Counted from the first letter of the stretch, positions 1 to 7,539 are shown. The stretch is 9,676 nucleotides of DNA from Candidatus Caccousia avistercoris (GCA_018715025.1 DVMK01000021.1:1-9676); one strand, 5' to 3'. Program-made: numbers and translations. The notes: a model not told the origin generated them from the letters alone.

Positions 1-57
1 CACGTGATATTTGCACACCCATTTGGTATGCGCCAGACTATTTGTTTGGTTTGCCAT
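1..57 (-). CDS. tnpA: IS200-type transposase TnpA, N-terminal fragment cut by window edge
   Basis: Only the first 19 codons are present, reading MANQTNSLAHTKWVCKYHV from the ATG at 57. This matches what I know of the N-terminus of IS200 TnpA proteins, which begin M-A-N-x-x-N-S-L-A-H-T-K-W and continue K-Y-H-I-V-F-x-P-K-Y-R-R. TnpA is a small (about 150 aa) HUH/Y1 single-strand transposase; its catalytic HUH motif and tyrosine would lie beyond the edge. The start is supported by AAAGGTGA at 66-73, eight bases upstream. That binding site lies in the 3' arm of the hairpin at 62-121, so translation is probably held low. The fragment is too short to tell whether the gene is intact, or whether the element is TnpA-only or also carries tnpB. 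Confidence 0.8.
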   Translation of the reverse strand, partial: MANQTNSLAHTKWVCKYHV

Positions 58-61
58 ATAC

Positions 62-121
62 AATCTCACCTTTCTGTTGCAATAGGCCTGAACATCCTTA
101 TTGTAACTGTTTGGTGAGATT
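62..121 (-). promoter_or_regulatory. Hairpin over the tnpA ribosome binding site; terminator-like on the other strand
   Basis: AATCTCACC (62-70) and GGTGAGATT (113-121) are perfect 9-bp complements. A second arm, 76-84 with 99-107, adds nine pairs with one G-U in RNA. In tnpA mRNA (minus strand) the outer 3' arm contains the GGTGAG of the ribosome binding site and ends five bases before the start codon, so the fold should block initiation. On the plus strand the same hairpin is followed by a T run (120-125), giving terminator-like structure for antisense transcription. Salmonella IS200 is known to limit its transposase with a 5' UTR stem-loop; equal function here is inference. Confidence 0.65.
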
Positions 122-141
122 TTTTGTATAACTCTTTTTTC

Positions 142-160
142 CCACCCGCATAGCGGGTGG
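142..160. repeat. Subterminal palindrome of the IS200-type element
   Basis: CCACCCGC (142-149), loop ATA, GCGGGTGG (153-160): a perfect 8-bp hairpin with a 3-base loop. Position and shape fit the subterminal hairpin that IS200/IS605 TnpA recognises at an element end. On the plus strand it is followed by TTCTTTGTTT, so it might also act as a weak terminator for plus-strand transcription. On the minus strand it is followed by purines and would not terminate. Confidence 0.55.
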
Positions 161-200
161 TTCTTTGTTTCGCTTCGCTCAACCGCCTAAAGGCTGAATA

Positions 201-232
201 AAAAAACCCGGGCAAACGAACTGCCCGGGTTT
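201..232 (-). terminator. Intrinsic terminator of the rplU-prp-rpmA operon
   Basis: Minus-strand arms AAACCCGGGCA (232-222) and TGCCCGGGTTT (214-204) form an 11-bp stem with a 7-base loop. Counting the T residues within the 3' arm, the transcript then runs into TTTTTTT (206-200) followed by ATT. It starts 19 bases after the rpmA stop codon. GC core plus U tract make this a textbook rho-independent terminator. Confidence 0.93.
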
Positions 233-251
233 CCTTAGTCTTACCGTGAAA

Positions 252-536
252 TTACTGCTCTGCCGCGTAAACGCTGACCTTCTTGCGGTCGCGGCCATAG
301 CGCTCGAACTTCACCTTGCCGTCCACCAGGGCGAACAGGGAGTCGTCAGAGCCGCGGCCCACGTTCACACCGGGATGGATGTGGGTGCCGCGCTGCTTGA
401 CGAGGATATTGCCCGCCAGCACGAACTGACCGTCCGCACGCTTCACACCAAGGCGCTTGGACTCGGAGTCACGGCCGTTCTTGGTGGAACCCATACCTTT
501 TTTATGAGCAAACAACTGAATATTGATCTTCAGCAT
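252..536 (-). CDS. rpmA: 50S ribosomal protein L27 with cleavable N-terminal extension
   Basis: 94 aa, the usual length for L27, a late-assembling large-subunit protein whose N-terminus reaches towards the peptidyl transferase centre. The protein starts MLKINIQLF-AHKKGMGSTKN. Residues 1-9 are the Firmicutes extension removed after F9 by the protease Prp, exposing AHKKG as mature N-terminus; the cleavage role is family knowledge from Staphylococcus aureus. The core shows GSTKNGRDSESKRLGVK (residues 16-32) and a G-x-I-L-V-K-Q-R-G-T-x-x-H-P-G run typical of L27. The start follows GGAGGTG, seven bases upstream and overlapping the end of prp. It is the last gene of its operon, four bases after prp and just before the terminator. 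Confidence 0.97.
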   Translation of the reverse strand: MLKINIQLFAHKKGMGSTKNGRDSESKRLGVKRADGQFVLAGNILVKQRGTHIHPGVNVGRGSDDSLFALVDGKVKFERYGRDRKKVSVYAAEQ

Positions 537-540
537 TCTC

Positions 541-861
541 TTACACCTCCAAATAAGTCACGTCAATGTTTTCGGGATATTGTTCTTCCAGCCCCAGCAG
601 ATGCAGCTTGAGGCCTTCCAAAGGGATCCGGCAGCCCCTGGCGTCCTTTTCCGCCACACTCACCTTCATGTACCCGTCGTCCGCCACAACGCGCGCGTCA
701 GCATGGATCACGTCGGTGATGGTGTTGGCCGCCATGTACGCCGCGGAGGAAACCGCCGCGCACACAATGTCGCCGCCCGCCTCCGCGTACTGGGAATGCC
801 CGGTAATGCGGAACCCGGTAAGCTCGCCTGAGGCGCTGACAAAAAGCTCCGCCTTGATCAT
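541..861 (-). CDS. prp: Ribosomal-processing cysteine protease Prp (YsxB family)
   Basis: 106 aa, normal for this family. Prp cuts the N-terminal extension off L27 and is essential in S. aureus. The catalytic pair is visible: H22 in GHSQYA and C34 in GDIVCAAVS, at the spacing and near the numbering known from S. aureus Prp. The surrounding residues (FRITGHSQYAEAGGDIVCAA) are the family signature. The gene lies between rplU and rpmA, the standard Firmicutes order; its start is three bases after the rplU stop and no strong ribosome binding site is seen, so translation is probably coupled to rplU. Its substrate motif is present in the adjacent rpmA product. Confidence 0.95.
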   Translation of the reverse strand: MIKAELFVSASGELTGFRITGHSQYAEAGGDIVCAAVSSAAYMAANTITDVIHADARVVADDGYMKVSVAEKDARGCRIPLEGLKLHLLGLEEQYPENIDVTYLEV

Positions 862-864
862 AAA

Positions 865-1173
865 TCAAGCGTTGATGGCTTCGATCTGCACCTTCGTGTA
901 GGGCTGACGGTGGCCCATCTTGCGCTTTTCGTTCTTCTTGGCCTTGTAAGTGAATACGGTGATCTTCTTGGCCTTGCCGTTCTTGAGCACCTTGCCCGTA
1001 ACGGAAGCGCCTTCCACATAGGGGGCGCCAATCTTCACGCCGTTGTCGTCGCTCAGGGCGATCACCTTGAACTCCACGTTGGAGTCCTCTTCCGCGGCCA
1101 GCTTTTCCACAAAGATGACGTCGCCGTACTGTACTTTGTACTGCTTGCCGCCGGTTTCGATTACTGCAAACAT
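865..1173 (-). CDS. rplU: 50S ribosomal protein L21
   Basis: 102 aa, full length for L21, a 23S rRNA-binding protein of the large subunit. Typical features are the start MFAVIETGGKQYKV, the central V-E-F-K-V-I and IGAPYVEGASV stretches, and a basic C-terminal part ending YKAKKNEKRKMGHRQPYTKV, the rRNA-binding end of the family. AGGA lies seven bases before the ATG. First gene of the rplU-prp-rpmA operon, with its own promoter and a structured leader. Confidence 0.97.
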   Translation of the reverse strand: MFAVIETGGKQYKVQYGDVIFVEKLAAEEDSNVEFKVIALSDDNGVKIGAPYVEGASVTGKVLKNGKAKKITVFTYKAKKNEKRKMGHRQPYTKVQIEAINA

Positions 1174-1208
1174 AGTAAGGTCCTGCCTTTACTGTAAACT
1201 CGCTATTG

Positions 1209-1250
1209 ACGGGCGGGGCCATGCCCGCTTAAAGCCCGTAATAAGCGGCT
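1209..1250 (-). ncRNA. Structured rplU leader, probable L21 leader element
   Basis: The 5' UTR of rplU has two sets of complementary arms. CCGCTTA (1248-1242 region, read TAAGCGG on the plus strand) pairs over 7 bp with 1225-1231. The loop of that stem contains ACGGGC (1239-1234), complementary to GCCCGT (1214-1209) downstream. Together they could form an H-type pseudoknot beginning almost at the expected transcript start. Firmicutes rplU genes are known to carry an L21 leader thought to mediate autoregulation. Position and structure fit, but I cannot align it to the family model here. Confidence 0.55.
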
Positions 1251-1255
1251 TACTT

Positions 1256-1284
1256 AGCATACCACATCCTGTCAAATTTGTCAA
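1256..1284 (-). promoter_or_regulatory. Sigma-A-type promoter of rplU-prp-rpmA
   Basis: On the minus strand TTGACA (1284-1279), a 17-base spacer, then TATGCT (1261-1256). The -35 is perfect and the -10 matches four of six consensus bases; spacing is ideal. A second TTGACA (1275-1270) lies in the spacer but is too close to the -10 to use it. Transcription should start near 1249-1250, leaving a leader of about 76 bases before rplU. Confidence 0.8.
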
Positions 1285-1319
1285 CGGCCCGCCGCAGATT
1301 TTACGGCCCTTCCGGCAGG

Positions 1320-3068
1320 CTACCGGGCGAACTGGCTGTTGTACAGCTGGGCGTAGAAGCCGCCCCGGGCCAGCAGGGACTCGTGGCTGCCCTGCTCGAC
1401 AATATTGCCGTCGCGCATGACCAGAATCACGTCGGCCTCCCGTATGGTGGAAAGGCGGTGGGCCACGATGAAGCTGGTGCGGCCCTGCATCAGCCGGGCG
1501 AAGGCCTCCTGCACCTTCAGCTCGGTGCGGGTGTCGATGGAGGAGGTGGCCTCGTCCAGAATGAGCATGGGCGGGCGGCACAGCATGACCCGGGCGATGC
1601 ACAGAAGCTGCTTCTGCCCCTGGGAAAGGCTGCCGCCGTCCTCAGTAATAACCGTGTCGTACCCCTGGGGCAGCCGCTTGATGAAGCCGTGGGCGTGGCA
1701 GGCCTTGGCGGCCTGAATCATCTCTTCCTCCGTGGCCTCAGGCCGCCCCATGGTGATGTTTTCCCGAATGGTGCCCGCCTTGAGCCAGGTTTCCTGCAGC
1801 ACCATGCCGTAGCTGCTCCGCAGGCTCTTGCGGGTAAGGGAGCGGATGTCGCGCCCTTCCACCTGGATGGAGCCGCCCTGCACGTCGTAGAAGCGCATCA
1901 GAAGGTTGATCACCGTGGTTTTGCCGCAGCCGGTGGGGCCCACAATGGCCACCCGCTGGCCCGGCTTCACAGAAAGGCTGAAGCCGCGGATGAGGGGCCG
2001 TTCCGGCACATAGGAAAATTCCACCCTGTCCAGGTCCACGCGGCCCTCCACCTGGGAAAGAACGCCTGCGCCCGCAGGCTCCGGGGGCTGGGGCTCCTCC
2101 TCGATCAGCTCGAAAATGCGCCCGGCGCAGGCCAGGGCGTTCTGCAGCTCGGTCACCACGCCGGAAATTTCGTTGAAGGGCTTGGTGTACTGGTTCGCGT
2201 AGCTGAGCAGGCAGGAAAGGTTCCCCACGCTGATGGCGCCGCCGATGGCCGCCAGGGCCCCGGTGACGCCCACCCCGGCGTACACCAGGCTGTTCACAAA
2301 GCGGGTGGCCGGGTTGGTGATGGAGGAGAAAAAGGTAGCCCGCAGAGACGCCTTTTCCAGCCGTTCGTTCACCTCGTCGAACCGTTCCAGCGATTCCTTC
2401 TCGTGGGAGAAGGCCTGCACCACCTTCTGGCTGCCGATCATCTCGTCAATAATGGCCGTCTGTTCCCCTCTGGTTTCTGACTGAAGCTTGAACATGGCAT
2501 AGGTGCGCCGGGCGATGAAGCTGGCCACAAACAGAGAGATGGGCGTGAGCAGCACCACCACCAGGGTGATCCCCGCATGGATGGAGAGCATGAAGCCCAA
2601 GGTGCCCAGAATGGTGACCACCCCGCTGAACAGCTGGGTGAAGCCCATGAGCAGGCCGTCGGCGAACTGGTCCACGTCGGCGATGACCCGGCTGACAATC
2701 TCCCCGTGGGAATGGGCGTCCAGGTATTTCAGCGGCAGCTGCTGGATTTTCCGGAAGGCCTCGTCCCGCACGTCCCGCACTACCTGGTAGGTGATTTTAT
2801 TGTTGATGGTGTTCATGAGCCACTGCAGCAGGGCGGTGACGCCCGCCAGCACCGCCGCTGTTGCCAGCAGGCGGAAAATGCCGGGGAAATCCACCTGGCC
2901 CGGGCCCAGAATCAGGTCGATGGCGTCGCCCACCAGCACCGGCACGTACAGGGTAAGGGCCACGGTGGCGGCGGCGAACACCAGGGAAAGGAGGATGAGA
3001 ACCCAGTAGCGCTTCAGGTACCGGAGCACCTTCCGCAGGGCGTCCTTCTGCAGGCTTGGCTTTGCCAT
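1320..3068 (-). CDS. ABC exporter half-transporter, catalytically canonical Walker B subunit
   Basis: 582 aa: an N-terminal membrane domain of about six helices (residues 20-310) fused to an ATPase domain (about 345-582), the layout of type IV ABC exporters in the multidrug/lipid group. Visible motifs: Walker A GPTGCGKTT (377-385), Q-loop Q425, Walker B MLILDE with catalytic E506, H-loop H537. The signature motif is altered: LSQGQ (481-485) instead of LSGGQ. The start has the strong site GGAGGAGGAG inside the end of the upstream gene; one base separates that gene's TGA from this ATG, so the two are translationally coupled and almost certainly form a heterodimer. Substrate unknown: drug, peptide or lipid export are all possible. 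No clear terminator follows before the rplU promoter. Confidence 0.92.
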   Translation of the reverse strand: MAKPSLQKDALRKVLRYLKRYWVLILLSLVFAAATVALTLYVPVLVGDAIDLILGPGQVDFPGIFRLLATAAVLAGVTALLQWLMNTINNKITYQVVRDVRDEAFRKIQQLPLKYLDAHSHGEIVSRVIADVDQFADGLLMGFTQLFSGVVTILGTLGFMLSIHAGITLVVVLLTPISLFVASFIARRTYAMFKLQSETRGEQTAIIDEMIGSQKVVQAFSHEKESLERFDEVNERLEKASLRATFFSSITNPATRFVNSLVYAGVGVTGALAAIGGAISVGNLSCLLSYANQYTKPFNEISGVVTELQNALACAGRIFELIEEEPQPPEPAGAGVLSQVEGRVDLDRVEFSYVPERPLIRGFSLSVKPGQRVAIVGPTGCGKTTVINLLMRFYDVQGGSIQVEGRDIRSLTRKSLRSSYGMVLQETWLKAGTIRENITMGRPEATEEEMIQAAKACHAHGFIKRLPQGYDTVITEDGGSLSQGQKQLLCIARVMLCRPPMLILDEATSSIDTRTELKVQEAFARLMQGRTSFIVAHRLSTIREADVILVMRDGNIVEQGSHESLLARGGFYAQLYNSQFAR

Positions 3069-3069
3069 G

Positions 3070-4797
3070 TCACTCCTCCTCCTTCTTAAACTGAGAGCTG
3101 TAAATCTCTCGGTACACCTGGCAGGCTTCCATCAGCTCGCTGTGGGTGCCGATGCCCACAGCCCGGCCCTCCTCCAGGACGATGATTTTGTCCGCGTGCT
3201 GAAGGGAGGCCGCCCGCTGGGACACCACAAACACGGTGGGGTGGTAGTTCAGCAGGCGAAGGGAACGGCGCAGGGCCGCGTCTGTGGCAAAGTCCAGGGC
3301 CGAGGCGCTGTCGTCCAGAATCAGGATGCGGGGGCGGCGCACCAGCGCCCGGGCAATGGTAAGCCGCTGCCGCTGGCCGCCGGAAAGGTTGCGGCCGCCC
3401 TGCTCTACCGCAAAGCCCAGGCCGCCCTCCTTGCCGTTTACAATCTCTTTGGCCTGGGCGGCCTCCAGGGCCGCCCAGATCTCCCCGTCGGAGGCGCCGG
3501 GCTTGCCCCAGCGGATATTCTCCCGAATCGTGCCCTGGAACAGCTCCGCCTTCTGGGGCACCACGCCGATGGACCCGCGAAGCTCCTCCAAGGGGTAGTC
3601 ACGCACGTTCACGCCGTCCACCAGCACCTCGCCCTGGACCGCGTCGTAAAAGCGGGGGATCAGGTTTACCAGGGAGGTTTTGCCCGAGCCGGTGCCGCCG
3701 ATGATGCCGATGGTTTCCCCCCGGCCCGCTGTGAAGGAGATATTCTCCAGAGAATTGTCCCCCGCGCCCTGGTACCGCAGGGAAACGCCGCGGAATTCCA
3801 CCGCGGGGGCCTCCTCCTTCCTTTTGGGGGCCGGGCCGCCGGCCTTCTCCTGGCTGGAGGAAAGGTCGAACACGGCGGAAATCCGGTTGCCGCAGGCCAC
3901 CGCCCGGGTGATGTTGATGATCAGGTTGGCCATCTTGATCAGCTCCGCCAAAATCTGCGACATGTAGTTGTAAAGGGCCACCACCATGCCCTGGGTGAGG
4001 ATGCCCTCCTCCACCCGCAGGGCACCGGTCCAGATGAGGAACACCACCGCCAGGTTGATGATGATGTAGGTGACCGGGTTCATTAAGGCGGAAATGCGGC
4101 CCACAAACTTCTGCACGTCCGTGAGCTCCTGATTGCGGGCCTGGAACTCCCTGGTTTCCTCCTCTTCCTTGCAGAAGGCGCGAATGACCCGCACGCCGGT
4201 GAGATTTTCCCGGGTGACGCCGGTGACGCGGTCCAGCCGGGCCTGCACCTTCCGGTACAGGGGGATGGAGGCCAGCATAATGCCGAACACCACAATGCAC
4301 AGCAGGGGAATGGCCGCCACGAACACCAGCGCCGCCTTCCAGTCAATGGTAAAGGCCATGACCATGGCGCCGAACACCACGAAGGGGGAACGGAGCAGCA
4401 GCCGCAGGGTCAGGTTCAGCCCGGCCTGCACCTGGTTCATGTCGCTGGTCATGCGGGTGATCATGGTGGACGCGCCCAGGGTGTCCAGCTCTGTGTAGGA
4501 AAGGCTCTGGATGTGCTGAAACAGGGCGTGGCGCAGCTTCTTCACAAAGCCCACCGCCGCCTTGGCCGCGAAATACTGGGCGGTAATGGAGCACACCAGC
4601 CCCACCACCCCCAGGGCCACCAGCACCAGGCACATGCGGGCGATGAACCCCATGTCGCCGTTCTGGATGCCGGTGTCGATGATGGCGGCGATGACAAGGG
4701 GCACAAACAGCTCGAAGGAAGCCTCCAGCAGCTTGAACAGGGGGCCCAGGATGGTTTCCTTCCGGTAATCCTTCAAATAGACCAATAATTTCTTCAC
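3070..4797 (-). CDS. ABC exporter half-transporter, degenerate-site subunit
   Basis: 575 aa from the preferred GTG start at 4797; 590 aa if the upstream ATG at 4842 is used. GTG is preferred because GGGAGGG (4809-4803) sits five bases before it and the protein then begins KKLLVYLKDY, where homologues usually begin as I recall them; the ATG at 4842 has no good site. An N-terminal membrane domain (to about residue 300) is followed by an ATPase domain. Numbering from GTG: Walker A K373 (GGTGSGKTS), LSGGQ at 471-475, Walker B ILILD with D495. The catalytic glutamate is replaced by D496 (LDDSASALD) and the H-loop histidine by Q527 (SQR). These changes mark the degenerate site of heterodimeric exporters such as BmrCD, TmrAB and TM287/288. 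Partner gene one base downstream; valS ends 75 bases upstream. Confidence 0.92.
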   Translation of the reverse strand: MKKLLVYLKDYRKETILGPLFKLLEASFELFVPLVIAAIIDTGIQNGDMGFIARMCLVLVALGVVGLVCSITAQYFAAKAAVGFVKKLRHALFQHIQSLSYTELDTLGASTMITRMTSDMNQVQAGLNLTLRLLLRSPFVVFGAMVMAFTIDWKAALVFVAAIPLLCIVVFGIMLASIPLYRKVQARLDRVTGVTRENLTGVRVIRAFCKEEEETREFQARNQELTDVQKFVGRISALMNPVTYIIINLAVVFLIWTGALRVEEGILTQGMVVALYNYMSQILAELIKMANLIINITRAVACGNRISAVFDLSSSQEKAGGPAPKRKEEAPAVEFRGVSLRYQGAGDNSLENISFTAGRGETIGIIGGTGSGKTSLVNLIPRFYDAVQGEVLVDGVNVRDYPLEELRGSIGVVPQKAELFQGTIRENIRWGKPGASDGEIWAALEAAQAKEIVNGKEGGLGFAVEQGGRNLSGGQRQRLTIARALVRRPRILILDDSASALDFATDAALRRSLRLLNYHPTVFVVSQRAASLQHADKIIVLEEGRAVGIGTHSELMEACQVYREIYSSQFKKEEE

Positions 4798-4802
4798 ATC
4801 AT

Positions 4803-4809
4803 CCCTCCC
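4803..4809 (-). promoter_or_regulatory. Ribosome binding site that decides the start of the first ABC gene
   Basis: Minus strand GGGAGGG, then five bases, then in-frame GTG at 4797-4795. No comparable site precedes the longer-frame ATG at 4842, whose upstream bases read CCGAAAGAG directly against the start. This supports the shorter product. Confidence 0.6.
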
Positions 4810-4872
4810 AAGGGCAGGATACCCGAAAATGGCCGGTTTCATCTCTTTCGGGCGCTGGGGCCGAGGCTCCGC

Positions 4873-7500
4873 TTACTTCTGCAGCGCTTCCAGGCTGGAG
4901 CGAATGAGGGCGATGTGCTCCTGCAGCCTGGCGGCGTTCTGGCGCACGCCCTCCACCACGTTGGCGGGGGCCTTGCCCATGAACTTCTCGTTGTTCAGCT
5001 TGGCCTGAGCGGTGGCAAACTGCTTTTCCGCGCTTTCCAGCTCCTTGGTCAGGCGGGCGATCTCCGCCTGTTTGTCCACCAGCTCATCCATCTGGATATA
5101 GATTTTCGCGTCGGGGGTGACGATGGTGACGGCGCCCTCCAGCTGGAAGGACTCTGCCACCTCAATGCCGGTGGCGTAGGCCAGCCGGGCAAAAACCGGC
5201 TCCCCTTCCTGGAACACCTGGGGCTTGGCGGTGGCAATGTACAGCTTGGTGCGGCGGCCGGGGGCCACGTTCATCTCGCTGCGGCGGTTCCGCACGGCGC
5301 GCACGGCGGCCATGACGCTCTCCATCTGCGCGGCGGCCTCCGGGAATTCCAGGGCCGGGTCCCAGGCGGGGTAGCTGCTCACCAGCAGGGCTTCCCCGCT
5401 GTGGGGCATGGCCTGCCAAATCTCCTCGGTCACGTAGGGCATGAAGGGGTGCAGCAGGGCCAGGGTGCGGGTCATGACCCACACCAGCACCTGGCGAACC
5501 TCCTGGGCGGCCTGTTCGTCCTCGCCCGTCAGGCGGATTTTGGCAATCTCAATGAACCAGTCGCAGAATTCATCCCACAAAAAGTCGTACAGCTTCTGCG
5601 CGGCAATGCCCAGCTCGAACTTTTCCAGGTTTTCGTTGACCTCTTTGGCCACCCGGTTGAAGGCGTTCAAAATCCACTTGTCCTCGGTGGCCAGCCGCTG
5701 GGGCAGCTTGTTTTCCACCTGGCAGCCGTCAATGTTCATCAGGATAAACCGGGAAGCGTTCCACAGCTTGTTGGCAAAGTTGCGGCTGGCCTCCACCCGC
5801 TCGGTGGAGAAACGGGTGTCGTTGCCGGGGCTGATGCCCGTCACCAGGGTGAAGCGCAGGGCGTCGGCGCCGTATTTGCCGATGATCTCCAGAGGATCGA
5901 TGCCGTTGCCCAGGGATTTGCTCATCTTCCGGCCCTGGGCGTCCCGCACCAGGCCGTGGAAGAACACCGTGCGGAAGGGCACCTCTTTCATGTGCTCCAG
6001 GCCGGAGAAGATCATTCTGGCCACCCAGAAGAAGATAATGTCGTAGCCGGTCACCAGGGTGTCGGTGGGGTAGAAATACTCCAGCTCCTTGGTGGTTTCC
6101 GGCCAGCCCAGGGTAGAGAAGGGCCACAGGGCAGAACTGAACCAGGTGTCCAGGGTGTCCTCATCCTGGTGCAGGTGCGTGCAGCCGCACTTGGGGCAGG
6201 CGGCCGGGGCTTCCCGCGCTACGGTCATTTCGCCGCATTCCGGGCAGTACCAGGCGGGGATCCGGTGGCCCCACCACAGCTGGCGGGAGATACACCAATC
6301 CTTGATGTTGTCCATCCAGTTGTAATACGTCTTTGTCATGCGCTCTGGAATAAACTTGATTTCCCCATTCCGCACGCACTCCACGGCAGGCTTGGCCAGG
6401 GGCTCCATTTTGACGAACCACTGCTTGGAAACCCGGGGCTCCACGGTGGTGCCGCAGCGGTAGCAGGTGCCCACGTTGTGCTTGATGTCTTCCACCCGCA
6501 CCAGGAAGCCCTGCTCCTCCAGATCCTTCACAATGGCCTTGCGGGCTTCCAGCCCTGCCATGCCGCAGTACTTCCCGCCGTTTTCGTTGATGCTGCCGTC
6601 CTCGTTCATCACGTTGATGATTTCCAGGTGATGGCGCAGGCCCACCTCAAAGTCGTTGGGGTCGTGGGCGGGGGTAATTTTCACCACGCCGGTGCCGAAC
6701 TCCGGCTCTACGTAAGAGTCGGCCACCACGGGAATCTCCCGGCCCACCAGGGGCAGGCGGAGGGTTTTGCCCACAATACCCCGGTAGCGCTCGTCCTCGG
6801 GGTGAACCGCCACGGCGGTGTCGCCCAGCATGGTTTCCGGCCGGGTGGTGGCCAGCTCCAGGTAGCCGGAACCGTCGGTGAAGGGGTAGCGCAGGTGCCA
6901 GAAATGGCCCGGCTTTTCCTCAAACTCCACCTCCGCGTCAGAGATGGAGGTTCTGCAGTGGGGGCACCAGTTGATGATGCGCTCGCCCCGGTAGATGAGG
7001 CCCTTTTCATACAGGCGGACGAAAACCTCACGCACGGCTTTGGAACAGCCCTCGTCCAGCGTGAAGCGCTCCCGCTGCCAGTCGCAGGAGGAGCCCAGCT
7101 TTTTCAGCTGTTCTACAATACGGCCGCCGTACTGGCGCTTCCAGTCCCAGGCGCGCTCCAAAAAGGCCTCGCGGCCAATCTGCTCTTTGGTGAGGCCCTC
7201 CTGCCGCATGGCCTCCACAATCTTCGCCTCGGTGGCAATGGAGGCGTGGTCGGTGCCGGGCAGCCACAGGGCGCAGTAGCCCTGCATCCTGCGCCAGCGG
7301 ATGAGAATGTCCTGAAGGGTTTCGTCCAGGGCGTGGCCCATGTGAAGCTGGCCGGTAATGTTCGGCGGGGGAATCACAATGGTGTAGGGCTTTTTCTCCG
7401 GATCCGGCTCTGCGTGGAAGTAGTTGCCCTTCATCCAGAAGTCGTAAATCCGGTCCTCCACCTCCTGGGGCTCATAGGTTTTCGCAAGGTCTTTGCTCAT
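4873..7500 (-). CDS. valS: Valyl-tRNA synthetase
   Basis: 875 aa from the ATG at 7500, standard for bacterial ValS, which charges tRNA-Val with valine in the cytoplasm. Class I catalytic motifs: PNITGQLHMGH with the HIGH box HMGH at 53-56, and KMSKS at 525-529. The CP1 editing domain, which removes mischarged threonine, contains TTRPETMLGD (218-227). Four cysteine pairs (C179/C182, C346/C349, C419/C422, C435/C438) suggest zinc binding. After the anticodon-binding domain, about residues 803-875 form the ValS C-terminal coiled coil, rich in charged heptads. The ATG at 7500 is chosen over that at 7509 because AGAGAGGA lies nine bases before the former and touches the latter. Expression should be set by the T-box leader upstream. 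The ABC exporter genes follow without a visible terminator. Confidence 0.97.
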   Translation of the reverse strand: MSKDLAKTYEPQEVEDRIYDFWMKGNYFHAEPDPEKKPYTIVIPPPNITGQLHMGHALDETLQDILIRWRRMQGYCALWLPGTDHASIATEAKIVEAMRQEGLTKEQIGREAFLERAWDWKRQYGGRIVEQLKKLGSSCDWQRERFTLDEGCSKAVREVFVRLYEKGLIYRGERIINWCPHCRTSISDAEVEFEEKPGHFWHLRYPFTDGSGYLELATTRPETMLGDTAVAVHPEDERYRGIVGKTLRLPLVGREIPVVADSYVEPEFGTGVVKITPAHDPNDFEVGLRHHLEIINVMNEDGSINENGGKYCGMAGLEARKAIVKDLEEQGFLVRVEDIKHNVGTCYRCGTTVEPRVSKQWFVKMEPLAKPAVECVRNGEIKFIPERMTKTYYNWMDNIKDWCISRQLWWGHRIPAWYCPECGEMTVAREAPAACPKCGCTHLHQDEDTLDTWFSSALWPFSTLGWPETTKELEYFYPTDTLVTGYDIIFFWVARMIFSGLEHMKEVPFRTVFFHGLVRDAQGRKMSKSLGNGIDPLEIIGKYGADALRFTLVTGISPGNDTRFSTERVEASRNFANKLWNASRFILMNIDGCQVENKLPQRLATEDKWILNAFNRVAKEVNENLEKFELGIAAQKLYDFLWDEFCDWFIEIAKIRLTGEDEQAAQEVRQVLVWVMTRTLALLHPFMPYVTEEIWQAMPHSGEALLVSSYPAWDPALEFPEAAAQMESVMAAVRAVRNRRSEMNVAPGRRTKLYIATAKPQVFQEGEPVFARLAYATGIEVAESFQLEGAVTIVTPDAKIYIQMDELVDKQAEIARLTKELESAEKQFATAQAKLNNEKFMGKAPANVVEGVRQNAARLQEHIALIRSSLEALQK

Positions 7501-7539
7501 GCTGCGCATTCCTCTCTTTCCGTTGTCAGTCCCGCTGGA

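Larger units (their letters stand above)
1..200 (-). mobile_element. IS200-type insertion sequence (IS200/IS605 family), transposase-proximal end only
   Basis: The window opens inside an IS200-like element. Seen: the first codons of its transposase on the minus strand (1-57), a long hairpin over the transposase ribosome binding site (62-121), and an 8-bp palindrome with a 3-base loop (142-160). Elements of this family have subterminal hairpins instead of terminal inverted repeats, move as single strands and make no target duplication. The outer boundary is inferred to lie at about 185-203, between the palindrome and the rpmA terminator; the exact cleavage site cannot be set without the other end. 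The stretch 161-200 holds no gene. Most of the element lies outside the window. Confidence 0.75.

Noticed and set aside
1270..1275. Second TTGACA in the rplU promoter
   Set aside because: Only 8 bases from the -10, so it cannot serve as its -35; no other -10 is at proper distance.
1285..1319. Terminator after the second ABC gene
   Set aside because: The GC-rich bases here do not form a stable stem followed by a T tract on the minus strand.
1278..4086. Long plus-strand frames (400 and 339 codons) opposite the ABC genes
   Set aside because: Shadows of the ABC exporter genes, with composition typical of antisense GC-rich frames and no ribosome binding sites or domains.
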